Of a stretch of DNA of 13,959 bases, positions 5,510 to 12,665 are shown in pieces (within the stretch, counting starts at the first letter, position 1; each line of letters opens with the position of its first letter). Source of the stretch: Bacillota bacterium (GTDB taxonomy: Bacteria > Bacillota > Clostridia > Acetivibrionales > DSM-1351); the NCBI GenBank assembly GCA_023397905.1, contig JAEWSZ010000092.1, positions 1-13,959 of the forward strand, in the 5' to 3' direction. The position numbers were made by a program, and so were the translations under genes. A model generated the notes under the pieces. The model worked only from the letters and a program-made list of their open reading frames with translations. It was not told the origin of the DNA and did not search any database.

Positions 5510-6476
5510 TGTATCTGTTCGGATTGAAAAGCTGATCTCCAGCCTCCAACAGCGGATTGATTATTTGTCCGCAGACCGTCCGACAGATACCTGGAAGCGG
5601 CAGCAGCTTGTAAAAAAGCATCATAAGGAACGTGACCTGTGCAAGCGTAAAATCGGGATTCTTCGTATCCTGAAGGAAATTACGGAAGAAAGGAATTTGA
5701 CACCATTCGAGAATGCCTTATTGACTGGAACGATATTAAATGAATTTGATGTGCTCTACGAATCTAAGCTCTTCTGCGAAAGGAATCAGTATCATTACAT
5801 CTCACCGAAATTCTCCAGCCGAAATCCCCCCATACAAATGAAGCTAATCCAAGCTGGTATTAACGATTCAAAGGAACTGCAGCTGGCACTCAGTCTCTAC
5901 GAGGAGCTTGCCTTGAATGCTTCTAAACCAGATGATCCAAGAGAAATTCAGCTCCGTGATATGACTTATGCCGCGCGGCTAATGCAAAAGGGCGACATAC
6001 AGTTTACACCGGAATCCCTGGCTCGAAGAATGGTTTCCTTAGCAAACCTGAATTCCGGAAGCATGGTTTTGGAACCCGACGCAGGTATCGGCAATATCGC
6101 GGATGAAGTGAAAAAAATCACTCCTCATGTACTGTGCATTGAGCCAGTATATGAATTTCGAAAAGTGCTGGATTTCAAAGGATACACCTTGTTAGGCTCC
6201 GACCTATTTGAGTGCCCTCAAGATCCCATATTTGACGCAGTTCTTATGAATCCGCCGTTTACAGAGGAATGCCGACATATCCGGTATGCCTATGGATTTG
6301 TGAAACCGGGTGGTGTACTGGTGTCAGTCTGTGCTCAGCGTGTCGAATATCTCGACACGGGGGAGTATCGAGAATTCCGGGAATGGCTTAATATGGAAGA
6401 CCATGAATTGGTGAAAACCTCGGAAAAGTTTGAGATGTACGGAGGGTCTGCCCTTCTACTCGACATCAGAAAATAA
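5502..6476 (+). CDS. Orphan class I DNA adenine-N6 methyltransferase-like protein
   Basis: A 324-residue SAM-dependent methyltransferase. Order of motifs: FTPESLARRMV (168-178, motif X region), VLEPDAGIGN (189-198, motif I, SAM loop), acidic E214 after strand 2, GSDLF (232-236, motif III) and MNPPF (249-253, motif IV). NPPF is the catalytic motif of N6-adenine or glutamine methyltransferases. A roughly 160-residue helical N-terminal part could serve as the DNA-recognition or partner domain. AGGAGGG (5488-5494) is 7 nt from ATG 5502; the earlier frame from 5385 has no such site. There is no restriction endonuclease nearby, so it looks like a solitary modification enzyme, as mobile elements use against host restriction. 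Motif I has DAG where many members have SAG/PAG. Target sequence unknown. Confidence 0.8.
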   Translation: MPDVSVRIEKLISSLQQRIDYLSADRPTDTWKRQQLVKKHHKERDLCKRKIGILRILKEITEERNLTPFENALLTGTILNEFDVLYESKLFCERNQYHYISPKFSSRNPPIQMKLIQAGINDSKELQLALSLYEELALNASKPDDPREIQLRDMTYAARLMQKGDIQFTPESLARRMVSLANLNSGSMVLEPDAGIGNIADEVKKITPHVLCIEPVYEFRKVLDFKGYTLLGSDLFECPQDPIFDAVLMNPPFTEECRHIRYAYGFVKPGGVLVSVCAQRVEYLDTGEYREFREWLNMEDHELVKTSEKFEMYGGSALLLDIRK

Positions 6477-6485
6477 GGAGGAACA

Positions 6486-6743
6486 ATGGGTGAGATCAAA
6501 ATTAGATGCGACCAGATGCCTGAAAACTGGGATTACAACATCTGTATTCATTGTAGGCGATTTACCTCACACAGGGGTAAAAAAGGGACCACCTGGCGCT
6601 GCTCCCTGAATAACAGGTCGGCAGCCGAAAAACGGGCATTTTACACAATCTGGGCTGAAAACTATCTTATCATGCGCGGCGTGATAGAAGAAAAATACCG
6701 AAGCATAATTGCTGTTGATTATGTCGGCAAAAAGAAAAGATAA
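6486..6743 (+). CDS. Small cysteine-containing (zinc-knuckle-like) protein
   Basis: An 85-residue basic protein. C20-x2-C23 (CIHC), with C39 and the earlier C8, could make a small zinc site; the rest is a charged helix ending in KKKR. AAGGAGG overlaps the methyltransferase stop and ends about 4 nt before ATG 6486, so translation is tightly coupled. I do not recognise the family. Small Zn knuckles of this type often bind nucleic acid, which would suit its place next to a DNA methyltransferase, but this is inference. Confidence 0.65.
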   Translation: MGEIKIRCDQMPENWDYNICIHCRRFTSHRGKKGTTWRCSLNNRSAAEKRAFYTIWAENYLIMRGVIEEKYRSIIAVDYVGKKKR

Positions 6744-6777
6744 ACCTAAAACACTGGATAAGGAAGGAGTAACCGTT

Positions 6778-7125
6778 ATGGATGAATATCGTGGAATGGC
6801 CCTTCTCTACAAAATGCGGAGACTTAATCCACTGGATGAGATCCCGGAGATCGTGGACAAGCTGGCTGAAAACAGTGTGGGCGCCATGGAATTTGTTTTG
6901 ATTATGCTGAAAAGCGGCAAAGTGACTGAATTAGTCGCTTGCGACAATCTTGGTCTTTATGGCAAAAACCTATATATGTTTTGGAATGATTGCTGTCAGC
7001 GTGATTTGAATAAAGTATGTAACATTCTTAAGCAGTATATGGAAAACAAGATTACAAAAAGCTACATTCTGAAACATTTGAATGAGTTCCATGGCGAAAA
7101 AATCAATTTAAGAAACGAGGTATGA
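6778..7125 (+). CDS. Hypothetical protein, 115 residues
   Basis: An all-helical protein (LDEIPEIVDKLAENSVGAME, KVCNILKQYMENKIT) with no domain I can name and no membrane segment or metal cluster. I chose ATG 6778 because AAGGAG (6764-6769) is 8 nt upstream; ATG 6721 would overlap the previous gene and has no site. It sits in an unbroken series of same-strand genes with 34 nt to the previous stop and 25 nt to the next start. Function unknown. Confidence 0.7.
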   Translation: MDEYRGMALLYKMRRLNPLDEIPEIVDKLAENSVGAMEFVLIMLKSGKVTELVACDNLGLYGKNLYMFWNDCCQRDLNKVCNILKQYMENKITKSYILKHLNEFHGEKINLRNEV

Positions 7126-7150
7126 AATATGAAAGAAGGAGGATTTTTAC

Positions 7151-7888
7151 ATGTCTTGGTGTTATATGCCCTTGCTGATAAGGGTTGCTATGAAAAAAGA
7201 AAACTATATCGCGTTACTGAAAGAGGCAAGCAACCTTTACCGTAAAACCTATTTAAGAAAGCATTACTTGTTTGACGGGAAGTATTTCACTTTGGATAGT
7301 TGTGAAATGGACTCGTTTGGGATTTATAACGAAGCCCGGCTCGTAGCAAAGTATGCAGATCCGACTGAGGACAGTGTGGGTCTCATTTACACAGAAGGAA
7401 GCAGCTTTTCATTTGATGATTTGCATTTTCGAAACGGTGAATACTTTACTGTCAAAAACGAGTGCAGCATAAAAAATAAAGAAAAAGCCTATCAAAAGAG
7501 GAAAAAAGATTTTTTAAGCAGTTTTCCCAAAACAGACATTGCCGCCCACTTAACAGACGACGATATAGAAGCCGTCCTGATGGCCGACATTGCATTCAAA
7601 GAATATCGGTGTATCGGTATTGAATTAGATGCATTGGATGCGATTTTCCGAAGATACGGACAGCTTATAAAGGATGTTTATCTTGATATGGGTTGTGCAC
7701 AGATTGGGCTCCAGAACAGCGAAATTGCTCCGGATTCAATATTAACAGCATATTTCGGCTGTGATCGTGTTTACATGTTTTGTAATGATACCGATCAAAG
7801 TTTTCCAAATTCAATCATGCTCCTGTTGTATGGGCCAAAAAGTAACAAAGAGTACAGTATAAAAAAACCTATAGAATGTGAGGTATAA
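7151..7888 (+). CDS. Hypothetical protein, 245 residues
   Basis: GAAGGAGG (7135-7142) lies 8 nt before ATG 7151, a strong site. An alternative start at ATG 7190 (MKKENYIALLKEA) would remove 13 residues that do not look domain-like; only the site favours 7151. The protein mixes helices with beta-rich stretches (FDDLHFRNGEYFTVKNE; SILTAYFGCDRVYMFC). I recognise no family and no catalytic motif. A 38-codon frame at 7128 that overlaps the start was not accepted. The stop is 4 nt before the next ATG, which supports one operon. Confidence 0.7.
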   Translation: MSWCYMPLLIRVAMKKENYIALLKEASNLYRKTYLRKHYLFDGKYFTLDSCEMDSFGIYNEARLVAKYADPTEDSVGLIYTEGSSFSFDDLHFRNGEYFTVKNECSIKNKEKAYQKRKKDFLSSFPKTDIAAHLTDDDIEAVLMADIAFKEYRCIGIELDALDAIFRRYGQLIKDVYLDMGCAQIGLQNSEIAPDSILTAYFGCDRVYMFCNDTDQSFPNSIMLLLYGPKSNKEYSIKKPIECEV

Positions 7889-7892
7889 AATC

Positions 7893-8273
7893 ATGCAGAG
7901 TAACGATTGTATGGATGCTCCTTTAGGCGATACCGTCGGAAGGGCCTATTTAGCAGCATTTGGATATCATGCCGAATATACTTCTATATTTGATGGCGAT
8001 GCCCTGTCGATTCCCTGTTTTATCGGTAGTCAAGCCTTGTCTTCTCTGGTAACTATCGAAAAAGAAGAGAATAAACCATTCTTATATATTCATGGCTGCC
8101 GCGTAAAAAAGTGTACCGACAATACCCAATGCCCGAAGCTAAAGAAGTATTTGCGGTATATCCGGCGGGCAATTAGAAAGAAAGGAGACTGTCTGACGTA
8201 TGAAGAAGCCGAAACGCTTCTGAAAAAGCGTTTTACGGAATTAAACCAATATCCCGGCAAGTCTGAAATGTAG
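7893..8273 (+). CDS. Hypothetical protein with a four-cysteine cluster
   Basis: A 126-residue protein from ATG 7893, which has GAGGT (7880-7884) 8 nt upstream; the in-frame GTG at 7878 was rejected for lack of a site. C69, C74, C80 and C100 form a possible metal site in the second half, inside a very basic helical region (KLKKYLRYIRRAIRKKGDC). Basic surface plus cysteines suggests nucleic-acid binding, but no named domain fits. It is the last gene before the internal terminator at 8291. Confidence 0.65.
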   Translation: MQSNDCMDAPLGDTVGRAYLAAFGYHAEYTSIFDGDALSIPCFIGSQALSSLVTIEKEENKPFLYIHGCRVKKCTDNTQCPKLKKYLRYIRRAIRKKGDCLTYEEAETLLKKRFTELNQYPGKSEM

Positions 8274-8290
8274 CTTGCACAGGGCAAAGG

Positions 8291-8320
8291 AAAGGAAGGG
8301 TCTCTCCCTTCCTTTTTGTT
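8291..8320 (+). terminator. Internal intrinsic terminator splitting the accessory operon
   Basis: AAAGGAAGGG (8291-8300) pairs with CCCTTCCTTT (8306-8315) around TCTCT, followed by TTGTTTT. It lies 17 nt after the stop of the previous gene. Only 36 nt separate it from the next start, and I see no promoter there. The downstream genes may therefore depend on read-through, giving lower expression. Confidence 0.8.
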
Positions 8321-8351
8321 TTATTGGATTCAATTGTAAAGGAGTTTTGAG

Positions 8352-8873
8352 ATGAAAGAAGTAAAAATCAGGGTGCCTTATGTGTCTGTTTGGGACGGAG
8401 GCATAGAGATTGCAACAAACGCAAATCTCAATTTGAGAACCGGTGAGGTAACGGATATTGAAACGATTGATCCTCCCGCCAATGTACAGGTATGCGAAAG
8501 AGAATATATCATTTTGAACGACGATCAAGTTGATGTGCTTCCGGAGGATGGATATGGTTGCTGGGTTCCGCTTTGTAACGGTCATACCGGTCCATGCACA
8601 GACAACTATATCGTGCATAAAGAGGCCCTGTCAGGCTTGAGTATAACCGAGATTGTAAAGGCCGTGGATTATATTGTGATGCTTTCTCAATTCTTAAATG
8701 CCGACAATGAAATCCTGGATGATATGGACAGTATCCTTGAACCATTTAACACGGTAATTAAGCAATTAAGGACGGAGGAGATCTGCAGGCATGAGAACTG
8801 TGGCAGCTATTTATATAAAAGCGATTTACCGCAGTATGACTTCGTGTGCCCCGAATGCAATGAAAACTTTTAG
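8352..8873 (+). CDS. Protein with C-terminal zinc ribbon
   Basis: A 173-residue protein. Residues 1-55 form a beta-rich region (VPYVSVWDGGIEI, TGEVTDIETID) of a type I associate with element-borne hypothetical proteins. A helical middle follows, and the end is a zinc ribbon with C145-x4-C150 and C166-x2-C169 (CPECNENF). AAAGGAG (8338-8344) is 7 nt from ATG 8352. The stop abuts the next coding frame. Zinc ribbons of this size commonly contact DNA, RNA or another protein. The specific role is unknown. Confidence 0.7.
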   Translation: MKEVKIRVPYVSVWDGGIEIATNANLNLRTGEVTDIETIDPPANVQVCEREYIILNDDQVDVLPEDGYGCWVPLCNGHTGPCTDNYIVHKEALSGLSITEIVKAVDYIVMLSQFLNADNEILDDMDSILEPFNTVIKQLRTEEICRHENCGSYLYKSDLPQYDFVCPECNENF

Positions 8874-8888
8874 GTGTTCCCCGCCATT

Positions 8889-9719
8889 ATGAAAATTCTA
8901 TCTTGTGGTGCTGGCATGCAATCATCAGCCTTGGCTTTAATGGCAGTCGAAAATGTAAAAAAAGGCATCGTACACCCACTGGTTCCGGTATACGATGCCA
9001 TTGTATTCTGCGATTTGAATTGCGAGCCCATTTGGGTCTATGAACAGGTGGATTTTATTGCTTCAGCTTGCAAGCAATACGGTGTACCGTTCTATACGCT
9101 GGAATCTCACATCTTAGAGGATCAGGCGCAGCGGGTACAAAACGGCAAATATATCAAGATGCCACTCTGGACCATGAGCGATGGAAAACGTGGCAAGCTA
9201 AGAAGGACCTGCACCATCGATTACAAAATCAAAATGATTCAACGCTTTGTGAAGTACGAGCTGCTTGGCTATCAAAAATACCAGCGGCTAAAGCCAGAAG
9301 ATATCGGCGCTCATGAAATGCACATTGGGTTCAGCTCCGAGGAGCGAAACCGCATGTCCGAAAGCCAACACCCCATATTTATAAACAAATTTCCTTTAAT
9401 CGAAATGGGATTGGAGCGCAAGGACAATTACCGGTATATTCTGGAGGAATGGGGCCTAGAAACGAAAGCTTCTGCCTGCTGCATCTGCCCTTTTCACAAA
9501 AATTATTATTATGCTTATCTCAAAAACCACTATCCGAATGAATATGAGACAGTCAAAGATTTTGACAGGATTCTAAGCGAAAAGCCGGTCGATGGGCAGG
9601 TGAAAAGTGAACTCTATCTCTCCTACTCCTGCAAACGTATCTGTGAACTTACGGATGGTGATTGCGACGATGCCGAAACCTTTCTATACAAAGGAAAACA
9701 GATTTGGAATGGATTTTAA
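8889..9719 (+). CDS. PAPS-reductase-like (adenine nucleotide alpha-hydrolase fold) protein
   Basis: A 276-residue member of the PAPS reductase / N-type ATP pyrophosphatase group. SCGAGMQSSALAL (5-17) is the modified P-loop that holds the ATP or PAPS phosphates; RRTCTIDYK (105-113) and IGFSSEE (147-153) are further conserved blocks. CCICPFH (197-203) adds a cysteine cluster that could bind metal or carry sulfur. True assimilatory CysH ends in a different Cys motif and sits with sulfate genes; none are here. Relatives such as DndC and TtcA use the fold for DNA or RNA thiolation, and phage and element versions are uncharacterised. I chose ATG 8889 because the family usually begins right at this strand; GTG 8874 directly after the previous stop is possible. 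Neither has a strong site, so coupling is likely. Confidence 0.8.
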   Translation: MKILSCGAGMQSSALALMAVENVKKGIVHPLVPVYDAIVFCDLNCEPIWVYEQVDFIASACKQYGVPFYTLESHILEDQAQRVQNGKYIKMPLWTMSDGKRGKLRRTCTIDYKIKMIQRFVKYELLGYQKYQRLKPEDIGAHEMHIGFSSEERNRMSESQHPIFINKFPLIEMGLERKDNYRYILEEWGLETKASACCICPFHKNYYYAYLKNHYPNEYETVKDFDRILSEKPVDGQVKSELYLSYSCKRICELTDGDCDDAETFLYKGKQIWNGF

Positions 9720-9808
9720 GGAAGTAATTACTTAAAAAGAAAAGGACCCTAAGGGATACGCCATACTCAATAGGTAACGGTATTCTACAAAAAGGAGGTA
9801 TTCAAAAA

Positions 9809-10237
9809 ATGATACATAAGATCGACTGGATCATCTATTGTTATGAGAACGGTGCCTGTGACAGGTGCGGGAATATTGAAAATGGATTTCTCCCCTACAC
9901 CTGCAATGCACATACACATGGGATGGAGAACTATAATCACCTGGACTTTCAGATCGTGCTACATTTAGGGCATCGTGAAATCATGCGTATTCTAAATACG
10001 CTTGGTTTAAGAGTACAGGCTGGCGAGCGATTCAGAGCCGGCGACATGGTTTCCCAAATTTATGAGGATTGCAATATTCGATTGGATGAGTATGAAGTAT
10101 GCGGGCGCAAGGTGCTTCGCGTCATTATTCCGGACAAAAACAATGTTTTCCCCGAGGATATGCGTTGCATGGAACCGTATCGGCTGCAGCTTCTTCCAAC
10201 AGAAGCACTTCGGTCTGAAAGTGGTCTCCTCTCATAA
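9809..10237 (+). CDS. DUF4262-like protein
   Basis: A 142-residue protein. FLPYTCNAHTHGMENYNHLD, followed by a helix with LGHREIMRILNTLGLRV and then AGERFRAGD, matches the layout I know for DUF4262 (a strand with H-G-x-P/N-E-like residues, a helix, then an x-AGERF-x-G turn). A short N-terminal addition contains C11, C17 and C20. No function is established for the family. GGAGG (9794-9798) lies 10 nt before ATG 9809. Upstream, 9720-9808 holds only the 12-bp palindrome AAGTAATTACTT (9722-9733) and no clear promoter. Confidence 0.6.
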   Translation: MIHKIDWIIYCYENGACDRCGNIENGFLPYTCNAHTHGMENYNHLDFQIVLHLGHREIMRILNTLGLRVQAGERFRAGDMVSQIYEDCNIRLDEYEVCGRKVLRVIIPDKNNVFPEDMRCMEPYRLQLLPTEALRSESGLLS

Positions 10238-10253
10238 ACTCTATCCGTCTAAT

Positions 10254-10294
10254 GCAAGAACGCAGTTACCTGACATAACAAAAGGTGTTCTTGC
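10254..10294 (+). promoter_or_regulatory. Leader hairpin between the DUF4262-like and YkgJ genes
   Basis: GCAAGAAC (10254-10261) pairs with GTTCTTGC (10287-10294), with an inner ACCT/AGGT pairing (10268-10271 with 10283-10286). No T-tract follows, so it is not a standard terminator. A TTGACA (10326-10331) just downstream lacks a matching -10 element. Confidence 0.35.
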
Positions 10295-10376
10295 GGGTAT
10301 AGAAACATTAAGAAATAACCCATATTTGACACGATTCAGAATCTGGTTTTCGAACTAGGTTTCTTAAAAAAACAAG

Positions 10377-10401
10377 GAGGTGCTGAGTGACTCAGCACCT
10401 C
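10377..10401. promoter_or_regulatory. Perfect 25-bp palindrome before the YkgJ gene
   Basis: GAGGTGCTGAGT (10377-10388), a central G, then ACTCAGCACCTC (10390-10401). An A-tract (10366-10372) lies on its left. On the minus strand this makes a stem followed by seven T, so it could be a minus-strand terminator. On the plus strand the arm buries a GGAGG. The stem ends 12 nt before the GGAGG used by the YkgJ gene. Confidence 0.65.
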
Positions 10402-10427
10402 TGCTAATTATAAGGAGGAATTTATCT

Positions 10428-11255
10428 ATGGATAAAAGATTACAACACATTGTTGAAAATTTAGATTCTATGAAAATTGGAGTGGATGCGGCGTTCCGAT
10501 TCCACTGCACCCAATGCGGTAAATGCTGTATCAACCGGGATGATATCTTGTTAAATTCAAAGGATTTATACAACCTGGCCAGGGAGCTTGATATGACCAC
10601 TCAGGAGGTGATAGAAACCTATTGCGAGGCCTATATCGGTGATTCTTCCCGGATTCCAATTGTACGGTTACAGCCCAGAGGCAGCATTAAGCGTTGCCCC
10701 CTTTTAAAAGACCGAAAATGCTCTGTGCATAAAGCGAAACCGGTAGTATGCGCTATGTTCCCCATTGGCCGTTGTATTAAGGTCGATCCGGATCACTATC
10801 ATTCCTCCGGAATCAAGGATTGCCAAATAGAGTACATTTTTGATAACCCGGGATGCGGAGATAACAGTGAAACGCATACCGTCCGAGAATGGTTTGGTAA
10901 ATTTGATATTTCGCTTGAAGATGAATTCTTCATGAAGTGGCACCAGACAATTGCTGATGTTAGTAGTTTTGTTTACAAGGCAGAAAAAATTTATACAGAA
11001 AGCATCCTAAATAAAGTTTGGACTTTAATCTATGTCATGCTGTATCTGAATTACGACACCGAGCAGGCGTTTCTGCCACAATATATTCAGAATGCCGAGA
11101 AATTGACCGATATGTTGAAGTTACTGCCTATTAAGGGAAACAGGAATCATGCGCAAAAGCAGAAATCTACACCAGGTTATTTACAAACATGCGAAAATAC
11201 TGCCATAGCAGAAAGAGATTTAGCAAATGAAAGAATATCAAGTGAAGATAATTGA
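10428..11255 (+). CDS. YkgJ-family cysteine-cluster protein, full length
   Basis: A 275-residue protein. CTQCGKCC (C27, C30, C33, C34), then C90 in KRCPLL, C98-x2-H101-x2-KP and C108-x2-FP form the complete YkgJ/UPF0153 cluster, believed to bind zinc or an iron-sulfur centre. A helical tail (about 165-235) ends with the FLPQY block also seen in the partial gene at 1-393. A further 40 residues are polar and look disordered. GGAGG (10414-10418) is 9 nt from ATG 10428; the longer GTG frame at 10380 runs through the palindrome and was rejected. It overlaps the next gene by 29 nt. Function in this family is not established. Confidence 0.85.
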   Translation: MDKRLQHIVENLDSMKIGVDAAFRFHCTQCGKCCINRDDILLNSKDLYNLARELDMTTQEVIETYCEAYIGDSSRIPIVRLQPRGSIKRCPLLKDRKCSVHKAKPVVCAMFPIGRCIKVDPDHYHSSGIKDCQIEYIFDNPGCGDNSETHTVREWFGKFDISLEDEFFMKWHQTIADVSSFVYKAEKIYTESILNKVWTLIYVMLYLNYDTEQAFLPQYIQNAEKLTDMLKLLPIKGNRNHAQKQKSTPGYLQTCENTAIAERDLANERISSEDN

Positions 11256-11886
11256 AAGGCTGACCGCCATTGTCCCTGTTCATGCAGAAAGTGCGGACAA
11301 TGCGGAGGAACGGGTGCGCACGATGTACCGAAACAGTGAAATTATACTGACAGCCGAAAACCATGTGGATACGGAATTTGAGGTAAACGAAGCAAATTCC
11401 TCCCGCGGCTATACAGATCTCCCCTTCGATTATCAGGAAAAAAAGCGTGAAGCGAAATCCATACAAAAAGACATTCTAACTGCCAGGGGCATTATTGGCA
11501 ATGGTATTTTACGCTATAAAAAGAAAAGACTCCGTGCCCGAAGCAAGAAGGAAGCCGAGGATCTGAGTGTGTTCGACATTCTGGACGGATACGATTACAA
11601 AGAGCAGATCCGGGATGATTATGGCTGGGATCTGATAACGGAAACGGAGATGCAAAAAAGGATGCACTTATGGGATATGCGCGAACAATATGTTAAAAAA
11701 TCGGGGCAATTCAGTGACCGGGTAACACAAATACTGGAGCGTGCTGCCAATTGTTGCGGCGAAGAATTCTTAGAAGTACTTGAAAAATTCAATGCTATAA
11801 AACGGCGCCGCGAAGCCGACATTGCACGGATTGAGCGCGAGAACCGTGATAATGACTACAAACGTTCCAAAGGGCTTATGTTATAA
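11227..11886 (+). CDS. DpnD/PcfM-like protein
   Basis: A 219-residue protein. The first about 55 residues (VKIIERLTAIVPVHAESADN, then EERVRTMYRNSEIIL and a late TEFEV) match the DpnD/PcfM N-terminal domain, named from pneumococcal DpnD and the pCF10 conjugative-plasmid protein PcfM; its function is unknown. The rest is long, highly charged helix (RYKKKRLRARSKKEAED; FNAIKRRREADIARIERE), coiled-coil-like. The start lies inside the YkgJ gene, with only a weak AGAAAGAGA site, so coupling is likely. This domain on conjugative plasmids supports a mobile-element origin for the operon. It is the last gene before the terminator at 11895. Confidence 0.65.
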   Translation: MKEYQVKIIERLTAIVPVHAESADNAEERVRTMYRNSEIILTAENHVDTEFEVNEANSSRGYTDLPFDYQEKKREAKSIQKDILTARGIIGNGILRYKKKRLRARSKKEAEDLSVFDILDGYDYKEQIRDDYGWDLITETEMQKRMHLWDMREQYVKKSGQFSDRVTQILERAANCCGEEFLEVLEKFNAIKRRREADIARIERENRDNDYKRSKGLML

Positions 11887-11925
11887 GAGGAAGGAAAGGC
11901 GGCCAACAACCGCCTTTTTTTCCTC
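11887..11925 (+). terminator. Intrinsic terminator ending the accessory operon
   Basis: AAAGGCGG (11895-11902) pairs with CCGCCTTT (11910-11917) around CCAACAA, followed by more T to 11921. GAGGAA (11887-11892) and TTCCTC (11920-11925) can extend the base of the stem. It is also the end point for the convergent minus-strand gene that stops at 11962. Confidence 0.85.
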
Positions 11926-11961
11926 TTTAATAAATAGTTGGTAGATAGAATCTTTTTTTTA

Positions 11962-12402
11962 TCACTGTTCTCTCCTGTCAACATATATATCAATAACAAT
12001 ACCAATGACTGGAATTAGAAGAAAAGCAACAATTGCAATTGGCTTCATATGTATGTTTATTCCGTCAAAGGTAAAAAACAAATCTGGAAAATACGCCAAG
12101 ACAGTGAAATAGATAAAAAATCCCAATATAATTGTTATATAAGTTGCGATCATTGCTTTAGTAAATGGTCCAAATACTATTTTATGGGGTGGCGTTGGAT
12201 ATCTATGGGTAGAAGAGGTACGGGTTTTGGCATAAATATACCAAAAAATAGCACCCAATATTGCGAAACCAAGTGTTAACGGTATTGAATGTTTGATGAT
12301 ATCTCCTCCAATCTTAACATGATTTAATCCCATCAGGTATTCCCCGATTCTTTCCGCATTATCTTGAACTCCAACTATATCGCAGTATAATCTACGCTGC
12401 AT
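11962..12402 (-). CDS. Three-helix membrane protein of unknown function
   Basis: A 146-residue protein with three clear hydrophobic segments at about 41-58 (IPLTLGFAILGAIFWYIYA), 83-104 and 121-140, and a short basic end (DRREQ). I do not recognise a family. The start is uncertain: ATG 12402 has no ribosome binding site, while ATG 12333 (residue 24) has a weak GGGGA upstream; the best GGAGG-like sequence lies at codons 32-33 with no start codon after it. The absence of a good start may mean a truncated 5' end. It converges on the accessory operon and is the only minus-strand gene I accept as likely. Confidence 0.6.
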   Translation of the reverse strand: MQRRLYCDIVGVQDNAERIGEYLMGLNHVKIGGDIIKHSIPLTLGFAILGAIFWYIYAKTRTSSTHRYPTPPHKIVFGPFTKAMIATYITIILGFFIYFTVLAYFPDLFFTFDGINIHMKPIAIVAFLLIPVIGIVIDIYVDRREQ

Positions 12403-12584
12403 ATGGAAGAAATTTGTATAAAAGTATTATAGTGAACTCCGGTAGAAACCGGGGTGTTGATGTCATGAGTTGGCCTTTTTTTGTATCAAGTTTATGTTTG
12501 AGAGGTAAATCTGGGATTGATGGTCCGCAGCCAGATGCCTACCGGTGTTTTCTGCGCCCATTTTTACTGAGGACTGTATATTGA

Positions 12585-12634
12585 GTTACATTAAATATCC
12601 CCCTGTTTATAGGCAGGAGGATATTTGCTGTAAC
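12585..12634. repeat. 50-bp imperfect palindrome
   Basis: GTTAC (12585-12589) pairs with GTAAC (12630-12634). After a 3x3 internal loop, AAATATCC (12593-12600) pairs with GGATATTT (12619-12626). After one mismatch, CCTG (12602-12605) pairs with CAGG (12614-12617). The loop is 8 nt. It has no T-tract on the plus side. It could be a small repeat-type element or an RNA structure; only one copy is in the window. Confidence 0.5.
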
Positions 12635-12665
12635 AGAACATCCCTGCCGTTGATAACGTATGGTA

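Noticed and set aside
8889..9719. Assimilatory PAPS reductase CysH
   Set aside because: The signature C-terminal Cys motif of CysH is not seen and no sulfate-pathway gene is adjacent, so only the wider fold family is called.
10326..10354. Promoter with TTGACA before the YkgJ gene
   Set aside because: The -35 is perfect, but 16-18 bp downstream only TTTCGAAC-like sequence is present, with no acceptable -10.
4614..11886. Calling the block an integrative conjugative element
   Set aside because: Gene content suggests it, but no integrase, relaxase, coupling protein, attachment site or oriT is visible in the window.
12049..12279. Plus-strand 76-codon frame
   Set aside because: Antisense to the membrane-protein gene; no ribosome binding site and no domain.
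12465..12584. 39-codon plus-strand frame (MSWPFFVSSL...)
   Set aside because: Only a poor GGGGTG site upstream, no recognisable family and a length expected by chance.
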